DNA of 64,000 nucleotides from Chamaecrista fasciculata. Lineage: Eukaryota > Streptophyta > Magnoliopsida > Fabales > Fabaceae. Shown here piece after piece: positions 33,525 through 43,677 of the stretch. The notes under the pieces were generated by a model. That model did no database searches, was not told the DNA's origin, and saw only the letters and a list, made by a program, of their open reading frames with translations. Each line of letters begins with the position of its first letter. The first letter of the stretch is position 1. Location: NCBI GenBank assembly GCA_003254925.1, contig QANZ01050821.1:32625-96624 (forward strand). Direction: 5' to 3'. The position numbers and the translations under genes are program-made.

Positions 33525-34215
33525 TTTAGAGTGTAAAAGGGTTTGGGTAGTTGTGAGAGAGAGTTTTTAATTTTTCCGTTCAAAGATTGTATTGATGAGG
33601 GTTTGTAATTTTTTTCGTGCAAAAATTACGAAAAGTGAAGTTTGTCCCAGGGGCCGTGGAGTAGGTCTTGAGGCACCGAACCACGTTAAAGTTTTTGTGT
33701 TGATTTCTTTGTTTCCTCTTCCTTTATTTCTTGTGTGGGTTGCGCTTCCGCCTTACACTGAGTTAGTTTACATTCATAAGGGTATACATATACATATTAT
33801 ACATATACTCTCGCCATAGCCAGAACGTTACTTCAAGATGGTAGGAATTTGTTGGGCTTTCATTAAAAGTCCCACATTGGTGGGATTGAAAAAAATGAGA
33901 GGGTGAGGAGCCTATAAATAGAGAGGGGTTTTTCACTTGAAAGGTACCAAAACTTACATAGAAATCTTAATGGGTATATTGGGGTTTGGGTAGTTGTGAG
34001 TCATATCTGAGAGAGGGTTTGCAATTTTCTCCGGTCAAAAATTTGTAATGAGGAGGGTTTGTAATTTTTTCGTGCAAGAATTATAAATAATGAAGTTTGT
34101 CCGAGAGGGGGGCCGTGAGTAGGTATTGAGACACCGAATCACGTCAAAGCTTTGTATTCGTTTCTCTGTTTCCTCTTCCTTCATTTATTGTGTGGGATTG
34201 CGCTTCCGCCCGAGT
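33525..34215 (+). mobile_element. LTR-like fragment with a duplicated R/U5-type segment
   Basis: At 33850 a copia-style LTR start TGTTGGGCTTTCATTAAAAG is followed by CCCACATTGGTGGG and a TATA box CCTATAAATAGAG (about 33909). The segment after the TATA (about 33975-34210) closely repeats 33525-33765, sharing GGTTTGGGTAGTTGTGAG, TTTGTAATTTTTTCGTGC and the GCGCTTCCGCC end. This looks like a truncated LTR followed by a second LTR. No primer-binding site, tract or coding region is seen between them. Confidence 0.5.
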
Positions 34216-35433
34216 TGGATCCAAAATCACTCATCATGGAGAGATTTGATATATCATCTCATCAAATCAGAAAAATTTATCAGACAAGACGAAGATTCAC
34301 GAAAAGCAATAACAGATGAAAAATTTTATGGATATCGCAGAGAGCTCGGCAACTGGATGAAATGGGAGAGATAGCAATTTGGGCATTTGGCATTTTGAAC
34401 AGGAGCAACAAGGATTTGGCCAAACGGCGTCGTCAGCTAGCTTTAAAATTATGAACCCCAATGCAATAAAGATGACGTGGCAAATAAAGTTAATATCATA
34501 TACGTTAAAGAAGTTTGTTTTGATTTTGATATGTGTAGAGTGTAGACCTCATGGATCGGAGCTTGAGAGTTGAGACGATATACATAACTTACAAAATTTG
34601 CGGCTACTTACATGTAAAAAGTAGCATTTGAAGAGGGAAGGTTAACTCCAATTCTCACTTCTCACTTCTATTATAATAAGAAGCATTTGTAAAATTAAAG
34701 GAAACCATACAGTATTCTCTTACCTTCTTGATCTTGAATTCTTGATATGCTATGGATGGACAACGTTAAAAAATACTTTATAAAAAACGTAGAAATTTAA
34801 TTTATTTAACAATTAGAAAAGGAAAGTTGGAAAGAAATTGAAAGAAAGAATAAAGGAAAGTTTTACATATCCCTTCTCAACCTCTCCTTATTTTAAGGAA
34901 TATATTCTTTAAAAAATATCCAAGTTTAGAGTATTTAAAATTTATGGAAAGATAAATCCCTTATAATATATCCTTTTAATTTTTAATTTCAAAACAAGAA
35001 AGTTTTCAATTATCTTCCCACCTCTCCCCTTCTCCCCTATTTATATGCAATCAAAATAGGCCTACTAAAACAACTTGGCATCATATATAACGAAGAAAGT
35101 AAAACTTACAAATAAGTAAACTCCAGCTTTAATTATAAATCCTAAATAGAAAATTTCTAGCTTGTATATGATTCATGGCAGTATCCTATGTGGTCCCCAA
35201 CATAATTCTCTTCACCTCTTGCCTCATTATCATTATTTTAATCAAGTCAATCTATTAAAGAATTACTTCATCACGCGTTAATAAGATAATGATAAGACTA
35301 ATCATAAGTAGGATGTTCTGGGATTAAAACTCGAGTCTCAAAACCTATATTATTCGACAAATAACAACTACAAGCCAAAAAATCCAGTACCATTATTCAT
35401 CTACTAAAACCACTAAAAGCGTAAATGCATAAT
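34216..35433. other. Spacer and 3' flank of the P0 gene
   Basis: AT-rich DNA with no supported gene. Two short plus-strand frames near 34126-34573 overlap LTR sequence and are not credible. Confidence 0.45.
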
Positions 35434-37697
35434 TTAGTCGAACAAGCTGAAGCCCATGTCATCATCGGACTCTTCTGCTGGCTCTTCCTTCTTCTCCTCC
35501 ACCTTGGCAGGAGCAGCAGCAGAGCCACCGCCAGAAGCCGCAGCAGGTGCAGCAGCAGCAACAGTAAACTTACTAGGATCCTGTACTTACACCACAAGTT
35601 AATTAGTGGGTTAGTAACCTCATGATGGACCAATTTGAGAGACACAGATTTGAAAAAGAGTAAAGCTATTTTGATTTTTCACGAACTAAAAAGTATATCG
35701 TTTTGATCTTTCAGGGATTAAATGTGTGTTTTAATCTTTTAGGGATTGAGTTGTTAGCTCGATGATCTTTCAGGAACCAAACCGGTTAGTTTACTCGATT
35801 TGGAAATAACCTATTCTTCTATCCTTATATTTGCCCCAAAACCAAGATTTATTTTGAAGTCAAAACCCTTTCGTGCCCCTAACGTTTGCGGTGATTTTCA
35901 ATTATGTCCCTAACATTTTATTTGTGTCACTTGTGCCCTCAATGTGAAACGTTAATTTCAATTATGCCCTCAATTTTACTCATCCCTGATTTATTTTTTA
36001 TCTACCATGGCATTTCCTACGTAGTATAAAATTAGGGGCATAATTGAAACTAACGTTTCACATAGGAGGCGCAACTGACACAAATGAAACGTTAGGGGCA
36101 TAACTGAAAATCACCGCAAACGTTAGGGGCACGAAAGAGACTTTTGTCTAGTTTGAAATACAATTTTTGATTTTTGATTTTTTATAAACATTGACTATGT
36201 GTAGTGTGTTTGAAATATTAGACTGATATTTGTAAGAAAACTAAAGATTAAAACATATATTTCTAAGATTCGGAGACTAAATCATAATTTTAAAATAAAT
36301 TTAAGTACTAAAAAGTAGGTTTAGTCCACATATTTGTTTAATTATTAAACATCATCGGTATAATACAGTACCTTGAGGTACTCCTTGGTCTTCTCTGCCT
36401 GAGGGTAAGTGTACTCAGTGGCAACTGCAACACTAAGAACATTCTTGTAGCCATTGATGAACATGTGTGGTGCAGCTGCAATGGAGGGGTATGTGATGGC
36501 CAATGAAAGTGAAGCCACCATGGAGACACCAGTTACGAATTTCTCAACAAGGTCATCCTCTGTCAGATCAAGGACTTCAGGGCTAAACACGGAACCATTG
36601 TCATACACAGATTCCACCACAAGACCGTATGAGAAAGGCCTTATTCCAAGCTTAGAAAGCAATGCAGCTTCAGAGGAGCCAACCTTTTCACCCTTCTTAA
36701 TGAGTTCCACAGGGGTGATAATTTCCACAGTACCCTTGTTAATTTTGGTGGGGATGTTGAGAACCTAATATATGTGGAGAATAAATATGAACAACACATT
36801 CTCAACAAGGAAAATCATGTCCTCTAGATCAATATTGCAAATTAATTAAACCTGGAAGAAAGAGGTCTGAGAAGGATCAAGCCCTGTGTTGCCTGGAGGA
36901 ACAACGACATCAATTGGAGCCACCAAACCAACACGAGCAGGAGCTCCAACCTGTTCAGATTAAAGACACACAACATGAGGAGAAAGCATATAACGCTGAA
37001 ATTTTAACATATTTGAAATCAGGTATCGTCTGAAAACAGAGAAATAAATTCCAGGGAAATACCAATTACCATACAGTGAAACACATATATCATCAAAATT
37101 ACGTAACTGGAATTATAATCGGAGAGAAACAATGAATATATATAGGAAATCAGTAATTGTGACTTTACCTTGTACTTGCTAATCTCTTCTCTAACTTCCT
37201 TCAAATCACCCTTCGTGAAAATAAGCCCCACGTTGCCCTGTTTCCATGAACAAACTATTTTTATATATAAATCCACGAAGCAAAGAAAGGAACTCATAAA
37301 CGAATACCTAATTTGGTCATTAGGGTGCACTTGAAGACCATACATAGAAACGACGATAAAATGCAAACAATAATAAACAACACAATTCCATTAATGAAAA
37401 CTTATTTAATAATACAGAGTTACAAAATTAGTAACTTACCACAAGAAGGGGAATAAGATTAAGGAAGATGTTATTTCCGGTTTTCTCAGAGTGCATCCTA
37501 ATAGTGCGCTTCATCATGGTGTTCTTACCCATAAGCACAATAGAATCACCACGCAGACCTTGTCGAATGCTCTGGAGTTGGTTGGATCCGACGTTGTCAG
37601 CCGCCACGATCAGGATTTGGGTGTATTCTTCCAGAAGTCTACAGAGCTTAGCATCGTAGGCAATCTTCTTCTCTGCCTTTGTTGGTTTCACAGCCAT
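35434..37697 (-). CDS. RPLP0: 60S acidic ribosomal protein P0
   Basis: Five exons, all GT-AG: 37697-37440, 37237-37169, 36950-36852, 36764-36372 and 35580-35434, giving 321 residues, the family norm. Exon 1 encodes [19 protein letters not shown] and [13 protein letters not shown] (rRNA-binding L10-like domain). Exon 2 is [15 protein letters not shown]. Exons 3-4 carry [14 protein letters not shown], the P0 insertion domain and [12 protein letters not shown]. The last exon is an Ala-rich hinge, then an acidic tail [13 protein letters not shown], the conserved P-stalk tail that recruits elongation factors. P0 anchors the P1/P2 dimers to the GTPase-associated centre of 28S rRNA. Exon phases are all zero, so exons are modular. 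Intron 4 contains a Mutator-like MITE. Nothing suggests loss of function. Confidence 0.95.
35859..36148. mobile_element. Mutator-like MITE in P0 intron 4
   Basis: Ends GTCAAAACCCTTTCGTGCCC and GGGCACGAAAGAGACTTTTGTC are inverted repeats. Flanking 9-mers TATTTTGAA (35850-35858) and TAGTTTGAA (36149-36157) match at 8 of 9. Same family as 19565-20550. It sits about 220 bases from the downstream exon in the direction of transcription (minus) and does not touch the splice sites. Confidence 0.75.
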
Positions 37698-38125
37698 TTC
37701 AGATGATTAGGTGTTCGAAGAAGAACAAAATAAGAAAATGTTAGGTTAAAAAAAAAGAGTGAAATCAAAGCGAAAGTGAGGGCCAAGACGAGGATTAGGC
37801 TCAGTCAAGGCGGACAGCAAATAAGCGCCGTCACTTTAGCCTCGTATGCGATCGTTCACAGTGTTGTTTGCGAGAGACTGAGATAGTGGAAGAACGTGGT
37901 GAAGAAGAAGATGAAGAAGCTTAATAACAATATATAGTGATCGCTGTGACGCCTGTACAAGAAAACAAAAATGAGGTTTTCCCGAGACTTCTCTAGATGG
38001 ACGGCTAGATGTAATGCTTTGATTGGATCTGACGACTGTGGTACTTTAGGCTTTTGTGGGCTACATTGCTATTAAAAGGCCTGAAATTGGTCTACAGCTT
38101 TACCATATGCTTGAAGCGGCCCAAA
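37698..38125 (-). promoter_or_regulatory. P0 promoter and 5' leader with site II motifs
   Basis: TGGGCT at about 38056 and GGCCCA at about 38117 are site II elements (TGGGCY), the common promoter element of plant ribosomal protein genes. Between them and the ATG lies a transcribed-looking leader (37698-37930) rich in AAGAAG. The exact transcription start cannot be placed. Confidence 0.5.
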
Positions 38126-38359
38126 GTCAAAATGAAAATTTAAGTGTAAATTGTTTTTGTCTGATTAAATGAGATTTTTATATATTTATTATTTAACTAT
38201 TTATTAAGAATAAGATATGTAAATAGAAATTTTTTTTTTAAAAAAAAATATCACCACTCGATGATGATATTAATAGAAAGAAATTAATAGCAAAAATATA
38301 GAAAATTGCACAACAAAATTTAAACGCAAACATTAATCCTTAAAATATTAATTGTAAAT

Positions 38360-38585
38360 TCTACACATTAAACCCTAACTCTAACAATCTAATATGGCAA
38401 TATCATAAAATAAAACCCTAACATTAAACCTTCGTCTCTAAACCCTAACTTTGAACAATAATAAACGCTCAACCGTAAACTATGCATATTTTGTTGGGAA
38501 TGAATTGGCTGGACAAAACAATAAAAAGATTTTTCATGTTTAAGTTTTTTTTTTATGGAATGTTTAAGCTTTAAACCCTAATGCG
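38360..38585. repeat. Cluster of telobox (AAACCCTAA) motifs
   Basis: Four AAACCCTAA/AAACCCTAAC motifs occur near 38370, 38422, 38443 and 38573, about 0.7-0.9 kb upstream of the P0 start. Teloboxes occur in promoters of translation-machinery genes, but these are scattered and far away. They may instead be an interstitial telomere-like relic. Confidence 0.5.
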
Positions 38586-38589
38586 AATT

Positions 38590-40303
38590 TTGTTTGCAAG
38601 TTAAGTAGTTTGTTAAATTAATTACTAAATTTAGTCCGCGCAGGATTAGTCCTTAACCTATCGGGCTGGGATACCTTGGGCATTCGTTAAAGAATTCAGC
38701 TCTCTCCCTATAAAATTGAATTAAATATATTGAAAGATCTTAGTTGTATTTATAAAGGAAATTACAATTGTGATCATCTTATTCCCCAACATGGTTGAGA
38801 TATGCTTTGATGGTCTTGATGGCTGGCTTGTGGATCCTCCATTATTTGTTAATTCAGTAAATTTCTCTTAAAATAATAGGAACTTACATTAACTTTTTAA
38901 AACATTATTGATACACTCCTAGTCACAAAATTACACTTAATGTTATTCTAATTTTTCTTTTATTAGTAAAGATGATTTTTGCACAATATTCAATTCTAAA
39001 TTTACTCTTCTTTATCATAATTATAATTTAACTTTCGAAATAATGGTAGAGGTAAATAAATAATTAAAATCTTCAGTATGACAGTAAAATTAATCAATTA
39101 ATTGTTAATCATGTGAAGAACCTATATTGTGTAAAGAAAATAATTTTATTTGTAGAAAAATTAGAAAAACATGATTTTTGAAAAATGATATCAAATATAA
39201 ACCTGAAGGCAATTGCCGATTAAAGATAAGAATAGTGTCAACGATTCACTAGAAACTTTTACTTCATCAGAGGCAAAAGATCATCCAATTCTAACATAAT
39301 ATAAATCATTTTTACACACTACAACAAGTAATCTCTTATAAGAAAAGTCATACAAACAGTTTTTTTTTTCAAATATATATATAAGAACATCCTTATCCGA
39401 GCCAAATATAACATTTCTAACTGATAAAATTGAAAAATCTCAGATGGCACTAATAATATTCAAATGGAATCTGAATCCCTAGAAACAAAAATCATCAATT
39501 CTTGATCATCCCCAAATAAGGATTAATTGGAAAAGCTTTAGGAGTTAAAAAAACCAAGGTGGAGAGGGTCATCCTCAATTCTGTAAGTCATCCTCAATTC
39601 TGTAAGACATCTCTATCTGCAACAACATAGCTAAATGAATTTCACAAGGCTCCAGCGAAATGAAGGATGGGAGCCCATAAGCTCATGATCAAGAATTGCC
39701 TTGATCTCATCAAAAAACAATTGCTGTAGGGCAAGAACTTCGGACACAACAGAAGAGGATCGGCATCAGTAGTAGTCTGAGGAAGTAGCTGCTGACAGCA
39801 CGTGAGGCTCAAAGGTAACTGTCTCGATCTCATAAAGAAACAACTGCGGTATGAGTCGTATGACACAAACTTTGGACACATCAGAAGAGGTTGGACAACC
39901 TGAACAAAATGAAATGGAAAAAATTGGTGTCATGTGAGGCTCAAAGGTTCATTCATTCATAAGGAAATCAGCAATCCTTCTCAATCGGTATGAGTATATC
40001 AAAACTCAATAAAATATGTCAAGCAAATATGCATTAAACAAAACTTAAAGCAAGTTATGAAACAGGCTAGCTCTAGCATGAGACTTTTCAAAGATTTTTT
40101 TAGTGTAATGTTTATGTGAAATATTATTCATAACATAGTCATCTAAGACATAAATATCAATTGAAAATTTATTGTGTGTGATGCCAGTTCATTTATTATA
40201 AACGTAGCTAGAAAACATTTAACATAGAAACCTTATGATTCTATTAGCACTATGAAACTACGAATATGATATTTGTGAATGAGTGACATTGAGTTCAATT
40301 CAC
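38590..40303. other. Intergenic with small duplications, no gene seen
   Basis: AT-rich spacer between P0 and its truncated duplicate. A 21-base unit (GTCATCCTCAATTCTGTAAG) is duplicated at about 39568-39609. A longer segment of roughly 60 bases ending GGACACA(A/T)CAGAAGAGG occurs twice (about 39690-39760 and 39810-39890). I searched it by eye for P0 exons 3-5 and found none. Confidence 0.5.
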
Positions 40304-40789
40304 CTCGTACTTGGCAACCTCTTCACTGAGCTCTCTCATGTCAGCTTTGGTGAAAATTAACCCCACGTTGCCCTGATTGAGACATCAACCTCAGAAATAT
40401 TAGCATTCTCATCCAAACGCAGTAAAACGACAAGAAAATTCTAGTAATTGGGAGACAGAATAAAATCCAGATCAAGAAATTGAAGGAGTTTAGGGTTAGA
40501 CGAGTGAAAGGGGAAAGCAGAAAACGATCGATTAATTACTTACGGAAAGAAGAGGCGTAAGGCTGAGGAAGGCTTTGTTTCCAGAGGAGTGAGCATCGCG
40601 TTGAATGGAGCGACGCATCATGGTATTCTTACCTAAGAGCATGACAGAGTGAGAGTTAAGATTCATTCGGATGGTTTGAAGGTGGTTGGATTCGACGTTG
40701 TCGGCTGTCACCACCAGTATCTGACTGTACTCCTTAAGAAGCTTCCATAGCTTAGCATCGTATGCGGCCTTGCAGGGTTTCACCGCCAT
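40304..40789 (-). pseudogene. Truncated tandem duplicate of the P0 gene (exons 1-2)
   Basis: Exon 1 (40789-40544) encodes [18 protein letters not shown], lacking four residues after KA relative to P0, then [13 protein letters not shown]. Exon 2 (40372-40304) is 69 bp, exactly the size of P0 exon 2, and reads [20 protein letters not shown]. Both have good splice sites (GTAAGT; TCAG; GTGAAT). The expected exons 3-5 are absent in the following 2.6 kb, so no complete P0 can be made. Exon 1 is heavily diverged (NSHSVML for GDSIVLM), indicating an old duplicate or relaxed selection. Both exons keep an open frame, so a short stalk-domain-less protein cannot be excluded. Site II-like motifs lie upstream (40908, 40950). 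Confidence 0.75.
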
Positions 40790-40899
40790 GGACACCGATG
40801 ACTGAATGAATCAAGGATCATGTATTGTGTTGCAGAGTTTCACGTTTTGCCAATTTTATCAGATTTGGAGAAGGTGAACAAGAGCTTGCGGGTGAATTG

Positions 40900-40960
40900 C
40901 CGTCTCTGGGCTTAATCATCTAACTAGCCGATCCTCGATTACGGTCCATTGGGCCTCGTG
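40900..40960 (-). promoter_or_regulatory. Site II-like motifs upstream of the P0 duplicate
   Basis: TGGGCTT at about 40910 and TTGGGCCT at about 40951 lie 120-160 bases upstream of the duplicate's ATG, mirroring the ribosomal-protein promoter style of the intact gene. This suggests the duplicate retained a promoter. Confidence 0.4.
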
Positions 40961-41011
40961 TCCGTCTCCCACATGTCTTGGTAAATGGTAAGTACTAAGT
41001 AATAGTAATTT

Positions 41012-41409
41012 GGTCAAAGTGAAAATTTGGTCACATATCTTTTACTGAGTTTTCAATTTGGTCCTGTATCTTTTTTTATTACACTTTTGATCCCATATCT
41101 TTGCAAAAGGTTCCAATTTGGTCTCATATTTTTTTATCAAGTTACAAAATTGGTCTCATATCTTTGCAAAAGGATCAACCATTAGTTGATCATTTTGTAA
41201 AAATATGTGACCACTTCTGCACCTGACTCAAATGTATAGGACTAATTATGCAATTAATCCAAAGATATGACACCAAATTTGTAACAAAAAAAGATATTAG
41301 ACTAAATTGGAAATTCACTTAAAGATATAAGACTGAAAGTCTAAAAAACAATATGAAACCAAATTGAGAATTGAGCAAAAACATACAAGACTAAATTTTC
41401 ACTTTGACC
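41012..41409. mobile_element. Mutator-like MITE with 9-bp TSD (one mismatch)
   Basis: Ends GGTCAAAGTGAAAATTTGGTC and GACTAAATTTTCACTTTGACC are inverted repeats. Flanking 9-mers TAGTAATTT (41003-41011) and TAATAATTT (41410-41418) match at 8 of 9. 398 bp, non-coding. Confidence 0.75.
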
Positions 41410-41415
41410 TAATAA

Positions 41416-42274
41416 TTTTGGTTTTTTTATTAAAATAATACAAATAAATTAATTATGTATTAGGATACCCAACATTTTTTCTTAATTCCCCAAATAGGAT
41501 ACGCACTAACCTAATGCTATTTCAGACCTGACGGACCAATCAGTCGGTGTCACATGGCACCGGCTGATTTAAAAATTATTTTATAAAAAAACGCACTGAA
41601 ATAGCGTTGAGTCAGCGCTATTTCAAACTCTTTGAAATAACGCTGGCGTAATGCTATTTCAGGGAACCGTGCAGTCTGCACAGTTTTTAGAAACCGTGTA
41701 AGACACGGGTTAAGACTTCTGAAACCGTGTCTTATAAAGTATTTATTTATTTATTTTAAATATTTTATATATTTAAATATTAATTTAAGTTTATATTTTT
41801 TTAAAATAAAATTAATTAAATATAAATACTATTTTAGAAAATCGAAAAAAAAATATTTAGTGAGTAAAAATTATAATATTAAAATATGTTAATTAAAAAA
41901 TATAAAATATTAATCTATTAAATTTCAATAATAAAAATTAATATATATATATATATATAAATTTGTCTATTAATAAAATTAATAAATCAAATATTTCAAC
42001 TAATAAAATAATTTAAATAAAATATTATTTTTGAAAAAATGTTATTTAATCAAAGTAATTAAATTAAAGTAAATGAACTTTGTTAGTGCGTTTTTTCTTC
42101 AAAAAAAATAATTTTTAAATCAGGCGGTGCCACGTGGCATCGACTGATTGGTCTGTCGGGTCTGAAATATCATTAGGTTATTGCGTATCCCATTTGAGGA
42201 ATTAAGAAAAAATGTTGGGTATCCTAATACATAATTAATTTATTTATATTATTTTAATAAAAAAACCAAAAATT
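41416..42274. mobile_element. Long inverted-repeat element with internal palindromic modules
   Basis: Arms of about 180 bp (41416-41596 and 42086-42274) are close inverted repeats. They contain TTATGTATTAGGATACCCAA, a CAATCAGTCGGTGTCACATG-type block and GCGTTTTTTTATAA. The core has repeated GAAATAGCG / GCTATTTCA palindromic units (about 41597-41680) and then very AT-rich DNA. No coding sequence. The family is uncertain. The left edge touches the preceding MITE's duplication, so the outermost bases are ambiguous. Confidence 0.6.
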
Positions 42275-42767
42275 AGATGGCTTAACAAATTTTTTTGTCT
42301 AAAATTTATTTTGACGAAATTAAATAATTATAATTGTAATATAGAGAGAGAGAAACAAATAGACAATGACTGTTATTTTAACCTAGGGGCCAAATCGTTC
42401 ACGATTTTAATATCACATGAACCAACCAATTCGTATTTTTTACTGGCTAATTCGTTAGTCAATACAAAATAAAGGACAAAAAAGTAAGTGACATCATGTA
42501 AAATTATTTGGGCAATATTTGATAATTGTAATTATAGTATTATTTATCAAGTGAAATAAGCTATCCAAATAATTTAGAAAAAGCTCAAAATTAGAGCTTC
42601 TCAAAAATCCAGATTATTGCAATTCTCAATGCAAAAAATCTCAGTAATTAATAATTTTCTTTTCAATAATCTAATCCAAACAATTCAAATTATTCCACAA
42701 ATCCAAAAAGTCAAAAAGTAAATTTCTCTTCCATTTTTACCCCTATACAATTTATCAATTCTTATTA
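42275..42767. other. Intergenic, no gene seen
   Basis: AT-rich spacer with no supported feature. Confidence 0.45.
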
Positions 42768-43677
42768 GGGATGGCAAAAAATCCCCATGAACGGGGTCCC
42801 AGATGCGGGGAAAAATTCTCTGCGGGGTCGGGGACGGGGTTAAAATTCACCCTGAAGAGAGTTCGGGGACGGGGACGGGGAGTATGTCCCCCGCCCCGCG
42901 GGATCCCCGTCCCCGAATTAAATTTAAATTTATATATATTATATTATTATAATTACATAAATAATTTATATCCGTTGGATTTAACTTTGATGATTAATTT
43001 TTGACATTTGGATTGAATGACCAAAATCTCATTACCACATGTGATTCATGCCCTTCTAACTTATGCCCTTCTAACTTCTAAGTTCTAACCTAGCCGCCTA
43101 GCACATACGCACAAATCACAACAGCCACACAAACACAAGATCCAACTCCTATCTTNNNNNNNNNNNNNNNNNNNNNNNNNNNNNNNNNNNNNNNNNNNNN
43201 NNNNNNNNNNNNNNNNNNNNNNNNNNNNNNNNNNNNNNNNNNNNNNNNNNNNNNNNNNNNNNNNNATTATCCACCAACTAATATAAATAAATAAAATTTG
43301 TTATTTATTTATGTTTTAAATTTATTTTTTAATATAAAAAAATTAAATATAATATAACTAAAAAATGATTATATAAAAATATGTATAAATATAATTAACT
43401 AAATTTAAATAATTATATATAAAATATTAAATTGAATGTAAAATATAAAAATTAAATAAATAATAGGATATCGGATATCGGGTACCCTAACTATCTGTTC
43501 ATTTTGGACGGATATATGGTATCCGAGGGCAATATCTGTATCCGCTCAATATCTGAAAAATATTTAATTTTCACTATCTGTATCCTATCCGATATTCGGT
43601 ATCCGACAGATATCGGATAGTTTTTTCGGATGGATACGGGCGTGTACCCTAACTATCCTAAGAAATTGCCATCCCTA
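42768..43677. mobile_element. hAT-like TAGGGATGGCAA-ended region with assembly gap
   Basis: Left terminus TAGGGATGGCAAAAAATCCC with GGGGACGGGG runs and right terminus AAGAAATTGCCATCCCTA with ATCCGATATCGG-type blocks. Both terminal 12-mers match as inverted repeats, but the subterminal sequences differ completely and no 8-bp duplication is seen. The gap 43156-43265 lies between them. This may be two different hAT-like elements joined across the gap. Confidence 0.5.
43156..43265. other. Assembly gap
   Basis: 110 undetermined bases within the hAT-like region. Confidence 0.95.

Noticed and set aside
34126-34573. Two plus-strand frames after the LTR-like fragment
   Set aside because: The first starts inside LTR sequence and neither shows a recognisable domain.
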